NCBI RefSeq assembly: GCF_040712315.1
Contig: NC_134017.1
Coordinates: 54,407,136-54,471,135 of the forward strand
Direction of reading: 5' to 3'
Source of the DNA: Castanea sativa
Lineage: Eukaryota > Streptophyta > Magnoliopsida > Fagales > Fagaceae
DNA: 64,000 bases
Shown here: positions 40,346-50,783 of the stretch, piece after piece
Position numbering within the stretch: the stretch's first letter is position 1
How the letters are laid out: each line of letters opens with the position of its first letter
Notes under the pieces: generated by a model
Told to the model about the DNA's origin: nothing
The model's input: the letters and a program-made list of their open reading frames with translations, nothing else
Database searches by the model: none
Made by a program: the position numbers and the translations under genes

Positions 40346-43300
40346 TTAATACAATATTTTCTGAAGCTGCTCTTGTAACTGTGCTCTTTTTTGGTAATTA
40401 GAAGCCACGTTTCTATCCAAATTCTTCTTCACGTCTATAAGTTCAGAGTTTCTCATTTCAGCTGCAGGTATCTCAGAATTACTAAAATATCCACTGTCGC
40501 CTTGGAGTTTTGTAATGCTTGACTGGAGCTGCAAGAAAAATCATGTGATATCAAAGGTGTGATTTTAGTTGGATCATATTACTTAGCAATAACTTGTGTA
40601 ACAGAGATTTATCTTTTAAAATTATCATGGGAGAGAAAGCATTATATGTACAACTGCTCATCAAGAGCAAAAAAACAATATATTACTTCATCATTAAAAA
40701 ATCCACATGAAAAAAAATCTTTATCACTCTTTAATTCTGTTTTCATCCCTTTTACTTCTAGAACTATTGACACTGGGAAAAAAGCTCCATTGTAATTCCT
40801 TTTGGTAGTTCAATTGTAATTTCAGTTTCTGTCTGGCATGTATAATGTTAGATTCTTAATTTTAAAAAATAAAAAAAATTGTTCAGGAACTCGATTTTGC
40901 AAGCCTGTTAGACTCTCCATAAACATAATGGAGATGGTAGTTTGGCATGACATGAACACAAATGATTGCAACCATTGGTGAGCCACAAACCTAAAACACT
41001 TATCTCAACCAAGTTTCATTGATTTTTCAAATTGTTATAAGTCCAATACCTTCAAAATCTTAACTCCATGGCTCTAAATAACTAGTTTGAGCTTTTAACA
41101 ATGCTATGTGTGTGAGGATATACAACCTCTGAAGTCTTAAGTTAAAATAAGTTGTTGTATATACAACATACAAATTTCCAAATTATAATGAGAGCTCATA
41201 AGCCAACTGAAAGAAGAAAGAGATCTCCAGGGAGGGCAGGAGTCTAGCTTCTATGCAGTATTAACCACCACTTGAGAATCCCTTTCAAAGGACGTAGGCA
41301 CATAGCTTTTCAATCTCTACATTGAATCATCTTAGGAGCTAGGCATGCTGCTAGAGCCCTCCCCATGCTAAATTTGTAGAAGAAGCAGATAAAACAGTCC
41401 ATGAACATGTAAAATTACCCTAATTGTCTCTGGCAATGCATACTTCCCAGAAGATCTATCAGTTGAAAGGCTGCAATAACTTAATTTTAACCTGCTCTGA
41501 GTTCTATAAATAGAGACTACTTTAAGAAGAGTGATTTACCACCCCTGGCAATTCTTTGCAAGACTTTTGAACATCAATGTAAGATAATTGAGGATCAACA
41601 AAACCATGCAAAGATTTTCACAAGGGACATAAATTTTCCAGTAAAATAGTTACAAGGAGAAGGAAATTTTGTTAAATTAAAGAATTTGACCATCTATAAG
41701 AAGAAGCAGAAGCAAATTGGGGGAAAAAAAGGAGAAGAAGAAGAATAAACCTAGAGAAAAAGAAGAATAAATACCCAATCTTTCATGGGCAGGTTCTTTA
41801 AATGAGCCATTATTAAATTCAACTGGCAAATGAAGGCATCTTAAAATGTTTGGCCAGAAGCAGTATTAACATTTTCCATATCAGTATAACCTTTGCAAGG
41901 TTGAAGTTTATGCTCACCCAATTGAGAATCTATTCAGCGGCCTATGACCTCACCAAACAGGTTTATGACTTAGCTTCACAAGTAAACAGAGTACACCTGC
42001 CCTCTCATAGTTTAAACAACTTAATCCATTCCTTAGAAGAGGTCTCTTTGCTTCCTAGAATCCTAGTTGCTAGAGGTCTTGATTTGATATCTGATTCTTT
42101 CTAGTTGTTGTATAGTGCTCATTTCTTCTTTAGGATTGCTAAGCAATGAATGAATGAATGAAGCGCTAATTAATTAATGAAATGAGGAAGGTGGAATTCA
42201 GGAGGACTTCTCTATATAAATTTGGCATGCCCAGTGCAAACTCATTTCAAAGCCTTCCTCAGCGCATAAAGGCATACCCTATCGAGCCATTTTATTCAGT
42301 GCCTTACAGTATACTGACTCAATGATATGATAAAGTAATTATGCATCCCCTTCTCCAAACATTTGCTCAAATGAACCTTAATCACACGGATGACTTTTTT
42401 GTTGTTGTTGATAAGTTGGTAAATCTTGCCTATTCATTTAACACAAAGTTTTCAACACACAAATTTGGAAGAATCCTCCAACTCTTTAAGCGGCGATTTG
42501 GATGAACATCCACGTGTATTTCAAATAGATGACTCATTAAGTCATTTAAATAAGTTGTATAACTATCAAATACACTATGAAACTAAAAGCACGCATGGAT
42601 GGTCATTTGAATCGCCAAGTAGCAGGTTGAACAATCCGAGGAAACGTCCTCAAACCAATTTGGAAGAAACTTCTGTCCATTCATTTAACTATTTCAAGGT
42701 TTGTGTAGAAACTGTCTAAGCATCAAGAATTCTCAAGCAAAACATGTTCAGTCATTACTTAAACAAAGATTGTTTGATCCTGATACTTTCTTTATATAAC
42801 ATATACAAAAATGTAAAATGCATACATACATATATGTGAATGTGCTGAAATACAGTAAACCAATAAACATGCTGTAATTAACAATTCATCCAAAGAATAT
42901 TCAATGCAATTGGAGTTTTGACAGCCTTACTCATCACCTCTTTTACAGTATTCCTCAATTCCTCGACGTGCATTTGACATTCCACGATGAACTTCTCTAC
43001 GTTTTCCTTAAACTCCTTCATCTCGCAACTCTTCGATTCGTAAAACCTATCCCTCTCCTTCTCCAACTCCTCAAGCTCCTCCACCTCACTCTTCAAAACC
43101 CTAAAAACCAAAACCAAAGAACCAAAACCTATTTCAATTACATAATTCAACCACTAGAAAATGTGAACAAAATTAAATTCACTCGCCTCAAATCTTGCGA
43201 TTCTGAACAGTATTTCGCATCGAGGCTTTCAATTTGGGACTTGAGGGCCGAGATCTTGAAATTCTGCGAGGCGATCTTTTGGTCGAGTATCAAGCACCTT

Positions 43301-43583
43301 TGTTCCATGGCCCTGATGTTTGTGTGCTTTGATGCCAAGACCTGAGATTTGCTCGCTTGCAATTCTCTCTCTGCCTGCAATCATTTTGGTGTGTTGAACA
43401 CAGGTTGACGAAATTGGGGGTTTACTCTTGTTTGGTTGGTGAGAAAATTTGTAGGAGACGAAACAAACAGAGGAGAGAGATTAGGGTTGGCATTGGGGAG
43501 CTGACCTGGAGGAGAGAGAGACGTTGGTATCTGGTGTGTTCCATTTGCTCAAGGCGCTCGCGGAATGTAGAGGAAAGCGCCAT
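40346..43583 (-). CDS. Coiled-coil protein of unknown function
   Basis: I do not recognise this family by name. Four exons on the minus strand: 43583-43506, 43374-43187, 43100-42938, 40528-40346, in consistent phase, giving 203 aa. It starts MALSSTFRERLEQMEHTRYQ. Nearly the whole chain is predicted-helical and charged, with heptad-like spacing (LKSEVEELEELEKERDRFYE, ENVEKFIVECQMHVEELRNT, KKNLDRNVASNYQKRAQLQE), so a long parallel coiled coil is likely. No signal peptide, membrane segment or enzymatic motif. Exon 2 ends at AG/GCGAGT, a GC donor: the GT alternative three bases later breaks the frame, while GC splicing gives ...SQDLRVLKSEVEE. The last intron is 2.4 kb. A structural, cytoskeletal or kinetochore-type role is possible but not shown by the sequence. 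Confidence 0.85.
40529..42937 (-). other. 2.4 kb intron 3 of the coiled-coil gene
   Basis: AT-rich intron bounded by donor GTGATG (42937 side) and acceptor 'tttcttgcag' (40529 side). Short open frames inside lack recognisable domains. I see no complete transposable element. Confidence 0.6.
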
Positions 43584-43752
43584 TGCGATTTGCTACGAGA
43601 AAGAGTGAGTGAGGCTGAGAGATTTTGAATTTTGAGGTATATATATATGCCTATCCATACTGTTGAGGAGGAATAGTGCGACTATGTCAACGTGAGCTCA
43701 ATCTCGTGGTCAAAGTCTATAGGCCGTATTTGAAAAACAAGAATTTTTTTTG

Positions 43753-45233
43753 GGCGTAAATGCACTTTTGGTCGTTATATTTTGGGGTCATTTTTATTTT
43801 GGTCCTTATATTTTATTTTTACTATTTTTAGTCCTTAAACCAATTAACACGTGACATTTAAGTTCTTACCGTCACCCAACTAACAGAAAATGCTGACGTG
43901 GCTAATGGCACAGTAAAATAATAATTAAAAAATCTATTTTGGTATTAAAAAATTGCCACGTCAGCGTATAAATTAATTTTAAATTAAATAAAAAAAATTA
44001 AAAACAAAAAATTGAATATGAACATCAACAACAACAATCCCAGAATCAAGAACATGAACATCAAACCTAGAATCAAGAATATGAACACCAAAGAACAACA
44101 CCACAACAAATAAAAACAAACCTCTAAAATTCCACACCCAAAACGCACAACACCACTAACAACAATTCACAAACCCAAACTTTAGGAACAAAATTTAGCA
44201 ATGAAAACAAATAAACAACCCTAAAAAAACCTAAATTCCCAAATCTGAGAAAGCAACCCCCACCTGCTACTCTCGACGATCACGAGGACGAGGGCGGCGA
44301 GCACGACCAGGGTTTGAATTTGAACTTGAATTTGAGCTTGAAGCTCGCTCAGCAGCGGGAGGAGCGCAAGGAAGGCGAAGGAGAAGGAGAAGGTGGAGAT
44401 TCGGTCGCTGATGGTGCCAGTAGTAGTAGATCAAGTTACCGATCTACTAGCAGTATCCGCGAGATCGATTTGGTGCCGTCTGATGTGATATACGATCTGC
44501 GGTGCATCGCGGAGAGGATGATCGCCGCCGGTTACTTGCAGGCCGTGAAGGTTTGCGTTAGGGTTTTGTTCGCGAGCGAGAAGAAGCTTTGCGAGCCGAT
44601 ATCGACGATGCGTGCTTCGTCGAGGCCGTGAAAGGTCCGGCGATTCAGCTGTTCAATCTCTTCGAAGCGATCAGCATTAGCCGCCGATCGCCGGAGAAGC
44701 TGTTCAAGATTTTGGACTTACACGACGCTTTGATGGTTTTGATTCCAGACATCGATATCGTGTTCTTGATTCTGGGTTTGTTTTCATTGCTAAATTTTGT
44801 TCCTGAAGTTTGGGTTTGTGAATTGTTGTTTGTGGTGTTGTATGTTTTTGGTGTGGAATTTTAGAGGTTTGTTTTTATTTGTTGTGGTGTTGTTCTTTGG
44901 TGTTCATGTTCTTTGATTCTGGGTTTGATGTCCATGTTCTTGATTTTGGTTTGTTGTTGATGATGTTCATATTCAATTTTTTGTTTTTTATTTTTTATTT
45001 AATTTAAAATTAATTTATACGCTGATGTGGCAATTTTTTAATACCAAAATAGATTTTTTAATTATTATTTTACTGTGCCGTTAGCCACGTCAGCATTTTC
45101 TGTTAGTTGGGTGACGGTAAGGACTTAAATGTCACGCGTTAATTGGTTTAGGGACTAAAAGTGGTAAAAATAAAATGTAGGAACCAAAATAGAAATGACC
45201 TCAAAATGTAGGGACCAAAAGTGCATTTACGCC
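43753..45233. mobile_element. Long-TIR element (Pack-MULE-like) carrying EXO70 fragment
   Basis: The left arm starts GGCGTAAATGCACTTTTGGTC and the right arm ends GACCAAAAGTGCATTTACGCC, perfectly inverted. Inverted similarity extends about 455 bp on each side (43753-44209 and 44780-45233), including 'gccacgtcagc', 'aactaacagaaaatgctgac', 'ccagaatcaagaacatgaac' and 'ttaggaacaaaatttagcaa'. The 570-bp centre is GC-rich and carries a fragment of an exocyst gene. Flanks are T-runs on both sides, so a target duplication cannot be read. Long TIRs plus captured coding sequence and no transposase fit a Mutator-like, non-autonomous (Pack-MULE) element; a fold-back origin is an alternative. Confidence 0.8.
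44314..44790 (+). pseudogene. Captured exocyst subunit EXO70 fragment
   Basis: Translation gives RSSYRSTSSIREIDLVPSDV and IYDLRCIAERMIAAGYL, then AVKVCVRVLFASEKKLCEP. In the next frame (from about 44590) it gives DDACFVEAVKGPAIQLFN, EAISISRRSPEKLFKILDLH and ALMVLIPDIDIVF. These are consecutive blocks of the plant EXO70 N-terminal/core region. Between GYL and AVK roughly 50 residues expected in EXO70 are absent, and a frameshift separates the second half. It sits between the long inverted repeats and runs into the right one, so it is a rearranged capture, not a gene. EXO70 tethers secretory vesicles at the plasma membrane; no such function is expected here. Confidence 0.82.
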
Positions 45234-45427
45234 TTTTTTTTTTTTATACAAAAAAATTGGGATTAGTTAAACTATGCCAGTCCTGAGTAGGACGCTTGGG
45301 TTAAAATCCATAATTTTTGGATACAGTTAATCTTTATGGATGCCCACCAATAAAGGACGGCTAGCGATAAACAAAAATTATTATTGCAAACATTGAGTTA
45401 TGCGGAACACATTCTAATTAATATGGT

Positions 45428-46123
45428 AGGATTTTTTTTTTCAAAATAACATCCATTTATAAACAATTTTGTTAATTAGCATCATTTCTAAACTATATAG
45501 CAAACTAACATCTCGAGGCTAAAGGACTCGAATTAACAGTAGCAAATTGACTATCACAGACTCGATTTGTATTAAAATTCACTGTGGAACTTGAGTATTA
45601 AACACTCGATTTTCACAAAAGAAACCCAACAAACCTCGGTCTCTTCCTCTTCCTCTTCTCCCTTTGAAAAAAAATCCACGACAACCAAAGAAACAACAAA
45701 CCCAGTTGGCTAAACAAAACACTGAAAGCAAAAACCACAAACCCAGTCGGTAAACCCACAAACCCAGCAGTGAATCCACGAACCAGCAAACCTAGGCGAC
45801 GAACCCAAGCAACAAAACCCAAAACCCACAAATTCAGACAGTGAACCCACGAACTCAGATGTTGTGTGATTCCTCAGCGAAGGTCATTTTCCTCTGTTTT
45901 GCTCTTTTTTATTTGTGTAGACTAGGAACTCAAAAATCTAATACTCGAGTTCCACTAGAAATCGTTTCCTGTGAACTCAATTGAAATCGACACCTACAAT
46001 CTTAATTTGCTATGGTAAACTCGAGTCTAAAAGATTCGAGATGTTAGTTTTTTATATAGTTTGAAAACGATGCTAATTAACAAAATTGTTTTAAAATGGA
46101 TGTTATTTTGAAAAAAAAATCCT
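45428..46123. mobile_element. Second long-TIR non-autonomous element
   Basis: The left end AGGATTTTTTTTTTCAAAAT and the right end ...GAAAAAAAAATCCT are inverted. Similarity continues for about 110 bp ('aataacatccattt', 'acaattttgttaattagcat', 'actaacatctcga' on both arms) and more weakly to about 200 bp ('caaattgac..', 'tcgattt'). The interior is C/A-rich and repetitive ('aacccacaaacccag') with no credible protein. About 700 bp. Superfamily uncertain; a Mutator-type origin is suggested by TIR length only. Confidence 0.65.
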
Positions 46124-46457
46124 GAAATTGTATTTTGAAAACATGAGTATTATACACGCATAGTGTTTAACTAATAGTCTAATACTACTCTTAGGAACAA
46201 AAAATAAAGAGTAAAAAATATGAGAGCTTTGATTGTTTGAACTTTGAAGTAGTTGATGAGTGAAGGATTATAGGAGGAATGTTAGGCATTGAAGAAATTT
46301 TTTTATACTTTAAAAAAAAAAAATTAATTACAATAGTATTTAAAATTTTTGGTGTTCCCACTAGAGTGTTAGTTTCATGTTTAAGGGCATCAAGAATGAT
46401 ACACCACCTTTTCATAAAGGTAAGGTACAAAAACATCTTATTTGTGTGATTTTTAGA
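46124..46457. other. Intergenic, no feature seen
   Basis: AT-rich spacer between two repeats, no gene or structure. Confidence 0.5.
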
Positions 46458-46462
46458 AAAGA

Positions 46463-46529
<67 letters not shown>

Positions 46530-46534
46530 CGCGC
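46458..46534. repeat. (AT)n(GT)n(GC)n compound microsatellite
   Basis: AT units to about 46478, about 21 GT units (46479-46520), then 7 GC units (46521-46534). Alternating purine-pyrimidine throughout, hence Z-DNA-prone. Confidence 0.95.
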
Positions 46535-46804
46535 ATCTGTTGGGGTTTAGGGTATTAGTGAGTGTTTTGAGATGGTTTTAATTTTCACATATCAATGAAA
46601 CTACAAGTTTATCGATGTGATTGTCAGTGTAGCAATAGCTTGTGTTAGACATCAATGACCTTTCTTAAGATCTTGTTTTTATAATTTGAATCCACTTTCA
46701 AAAGGGTGTTGTTCGATACTAGCCTAATTAAGAGGACTTTTAGAAAAAAAAAATTAAGAGGACTTTTAAGCTATCAATACTAATACTACTAAACTATGCT
46801 ATTT

Positions 46805-46948
46805 ACCACCGCGCACCCTTGGTGCAGTGGTCACTCCACAAGTATAAATGCTTGTGGGGTGTTGGGGGTAAGGGCTGGGGTTCAAGTCTTCAAGAGGGAG
46901 CTTCACACACATATACACTTAGATTAGGCTAGAATAGAAATTCTATCT

Positions 46949-47005
<57 letters not shown>
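46805..47005 (+). mobile_element. tRNA-derived SINE with (TA)n tail
   Basis: Contains an A-box-like 'ttggtgcagtggtcac' and a B-box-like 'gggttcaagtcttc', the internal RNA polymerase III promoter boxes of tRNA-related SINEs, about 35-45 bases apart, and ends in a long TA-repeat tail (46950-47005). It is flanked by a perfect 14-bp duplication AAACTATGCTATTT (46791-46804 and 47006-47019). Copying depends on LINE machinery supplied in trans. Confidence 0.88.
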
Positions 47006-47012
<7 letters not shown>

Positions 47013-47019
47013 GCTATTT

Positions 47020-48318
47020 TAATTGCTAAGGAGAAAATAACTAACAACTATTGATGAAATGTGTAAAATGCCACATTCTAAGGGATCAATGAAACTACAC
47101 GTTTGTAGGAAAGTTGAATGATTCAAGTTTTTTCCAAAATTTTAAAAATAGAACTGTTCAAAAAAGAACCAAAAAATGGAAAGGTTCGAGGTCTTAAGCT
47201 AAGGTCCAATTGAGGTTAAATCGAAGTTTGAACCGTGATAACATTATAATTATATAATAATAAACTAAAATATGAATAGATGAAACAATTTTTTTTTAAA
47301 ATGAACAATCTTGATTCAAAGAATCTAGGACAATAAAATAATTTTCAAGCATATTTTACAACTTAGACAAGAAATTAAGTTAGAAAATCATACAGCGTAA
47401 AAACTGAGAACAATCATTTATTTAAGGTAAATTATGAATATACCTGAAGAATTTATTTATATTTTCTTTTGATTATGGGTAATTAAAATAAAATGACATA
47501 ATAAACAATTACAAATATATTAGTGAAAGTCTATTTATTTTATTGGTATGGTGTTCTTTTAATTGGTTCAAATATATTGGTTTACCAAATAGGAGCATCA
47601 TGGTACCTAATTTGAGATATAATATCTGCATTTTATTGTTTTTCAAATTAAAAAATTAGGTAGGACCATGATTGAATTGCAGTTGATTCTAGTGAATTGT
47701 TTGGTTCAACCACTGTTCATATGGTTCATAGAATATGTTCACACGGTTCGTAATTAATATACTGGCTCTCAAATCATTGATTTCTAGTTAACCTAGTCGG
47801 ACCCGTTGATCTGGGCGATTTTCCAAACAGCAGTAAGTTTTACTACATTAAAAGGCTACTAAAGCACATCAATGATGAACCACGATTGGTTCTAGCAAAC
47901 CTTTATATCAATTGCAGTTCATACAATTCATATAATCCATTTGAAAATCCGATTTCTCATAATTAAAAAACCAGCTCTCAATCGATTTCTAGTTAATTTA
48001 GTCAAATAGTTATGAGGTTATCAGAGGACACTGATGTGAAACAATAAATTTCAATTCAATAAAACACTTTAAAGATCTATGCAATTCACCACCAAGAACT
48101 TGCTACGAATATTCTCATTTAATTTTTTTAAAAACTTATTTTAAATCTAAGAAAGCTTTATAAAGAAGAAAGAGTAATGAGAATCAATATATTACTTGCA
48201 CCAACGTCTTACAACGTCCTAAAAACTTAAACGAAATACAATATGAAGATAGAAATCCTTGTTGAGTAGCTTTTGTGATATGAAAGCTATGTGTTGATAC
48301 AAGGAATGAGTCCTCCAC
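47020..48318. other. Intergenic DNA
   Basis: AT-rich with scattered 'ggttcaa/gttcatatggttcat' words. No gene, RNA gene or element that I can define. Confidence 0.5.
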
Positions 48319-48485
48319 GGATCCTCTCCATTTCAAAGGAAATGGAGAGGCTCCAGTACACGGTGAGGATTCTCCCAAAATCATCCACGCTCAAAAATCA
48401 TCCACGTCATTTAAAATGTTAACACCACACACTTAACTGTAGTTTGGCCTTTTAACTGGGGTTTAACTCAACCGGACAAAAAAAA
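48319..48485 (+). repeat. Left terminal inverted repeat of the MULE
   Basis: Inverted partner of 56525-56687. The outermost 34 bases are themselves a small palindrome: CCTCTCCATTTC and GAAATGGAGAGG flank a 4-5-base spacer, so each end can fold into a hairpin. Confidence 0.9.
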
Positions 48486-48925
48486 CCTTTTTGGAGGGAA
48501 ATGGAGAAACAGAGGTGATGTACGCACTGGAAAACAAAAAAAAAACATTTTAGAGGGAGAAGTGAAACAGAGTTAGCCCATAGCTACTTCACAGATTTTA
48601 ACCAAAAAAAAAAGAGCTTCACCAGATCCTTGTAGAAGTACATACGTGCACTGGAAATGGAGAAACAGAGGTAGATACATCAGTGCACTGGAAAACAAAA
48701 AAAAAACCTTTTAGAGGGAAAAGTGAAACAGAGTTAGCCCAGCCCACGTTCAAAGCTTCACAAATTTTAACCAAAAAAAAAAAAGCTTCACCTGATTCTC
48801 ACAGAAACATATCCGTGCACTGTAAAACAAAAAAAAAAAAAAAAACTTTTAGAGGGAAAAGTGAAACAGAGGTAGCCCACATTCAAAGCTTCACAGATTT
48901 TAACCAAAAAAAAAAAAAGCTTCAC
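48486..48925 (+). repeat. Subterminal tandem repeats
   Basis: Three to four imperfect units of about 120-140 bp. Each contains 'cactggaaaacaaaaaaaaaa', 'ttttagagggaaaagtgaaacagag', 'tagccca' and 'gcttcacagattttaacc' followed by an A-run. The lysine-rich open frame across them reflects the A-runs and is not a gene. Subterminal arrays of this kind are common in Mutator-like elements. Confidence 0.85.
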
Positions 48926-49772
48926 AGAAGGTTTAGAGAAGACATCTCTGTTTCTATCTTGCCAAACAGAGGTATATCAGTAAAATATATTTATGCTTAT
49001 CTTATTTGATGTTTGATAATTTTTCTGCATTTATATTGTTGTCTAGGTAAGTTTATATGGTTGTTTTGGTGGTTAATGATTGAATCTTTATAATGGCCGG
49101 ATGATTCTAGGAGTATTTTTAATTTTTTGAGATAAAGATTGAATCTTTATTAGTACACACAGAGAAAAAAGCTTACGTGGGCCTAACATAAGAAAATGAA
49201 CATTGAAAATTTCTTGAACATATTGTTGTTTTGATGGCCACCAATAAGATTGAACATTGAAATTTCTGTTTAGACCCCAATGTGAATTGCTGAGCAAAAT
49301 TATCAAATTATATTGGTGAAGTTTGGGTTGCTGGCTTGCTGCTGAATGATTTAAATTGAAATTGAAATTGATGGAGAAGCATCTTTAATGGGGTTTACTT
49401 GGAAAGTCTTTTGCCTAAGTCGGCAAGAAAAGAGGTAGTATTTGATTTAACAATAGGAAAAAAGAGGTGTATACGTATACAAAAGCCAAGTTAAATATAT
49501 ATATATATATATATAGGGACAACTAAGCTCTTTAGGCTTTGGACTTGGGACAATCCCATAACCATAAGCATGGTACGTAACTTCTGCAAGGAGTATCCCT
49601 CACTCCAGGTTCTATGTATTTTTATCCACAAGGTAGTAGACTTGTAGTAGAGTCAATAGAAGGACTTAACAGATATGATCTAACGTGGTAATATCCTACT
49701 ATTTTCATTTTAAATGAAACAAAATTAACCATGGTACCTAAATATTATAAAATTCACAAAATTATTCTTTAA

Positions 49773-49831
<59 letters not shown>

Positions 49832-50179
49832 AACGTTATTTTGAGTAGAAATTGTTATTTTAAGATTCCACTCAGACGATTAATTTTTCACTATAGTTAA
49901 GCAATTAACAAATCAATAAGTAATATAAAAAGCACAATTAAGCATGACATAACATTTGGTGACAAAGTGGAAAATCAAAGAAGAATATCTTTAATGGAGA
50001 AACCACTTTGGAAAGTAGATTAGGAAATTATAAACTAAAAAACTAACTAGATTTTCAAACGGATAAAATTACATCAATAAATTTGAATTTATTACCATAA
50101 AATGTTATGGAATGGATCGACACTATAATCCTTACACACATGATCCTAATTCATAGTGTAAACGATAAGTTTAGGGGCA

Positions 50180-50238
<59 letters not shown>

Positions 50239-50783
50239 TTCCATAGCTGTTAATATAGTCTATTATAATCGGTTCATAAGAAAATAGTATCAATGATGAG
50301 TTTATGTAAAATTAAAAAATGATTACTTGTACGCTTAATGTGGATTATGGACATATATAGAGAGGTGATCAAAAGGATACTGTTGTGGTGTTGATCACAA
50401 GGTTTAGATATTTCAATTAATAAATTTCTCTTTTGAAAAAAAAATCTCATAATAAATAAGTTGTTTAATCATAATAAGAAGATTCCTTTATAATGATTCT
50501 TGATGGCATATTATGGATGCAAGATTTTAAAGAACATGTTTATTACTGTCATGTTTAAATTGACTAGCCTTTGAGTGAGTTGAGTTGAAATCATGCTTGG
50601 CCATCTTGAATTTTTATGTTTAGTAACAAAGATATATACCATTTCTCTCATATGAGGTACATCCTCATTAGTATGTTGATCATTCATTACATCCTCATTT
50701 TTTTTTTTACATCATCCCTATTTTGAAAACATATGATAGGTGAAAGAAGATAATAAATTTATGTTCAATTTTTTGTAGGGATA
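48926..50783. other. MULE interior upstream of the transposase
   Basis: AT-rich, with (TA)n runs at 49496-49514, 49776-49829 and 50211-50238 and an A-tract at 50188-50210. The sequence 'caattttttgtag' immediately before the transposase start looks like an intron acceptor, so an untranslated upstream exon is likely within this stretch. No other coding region. Confidence 0.5.

Noticed and set aside
48683..49009. Lysine-rich protein gene
   Set aside because: It spans subterminal tandem repeats with A-runs; no codon or domain signal.
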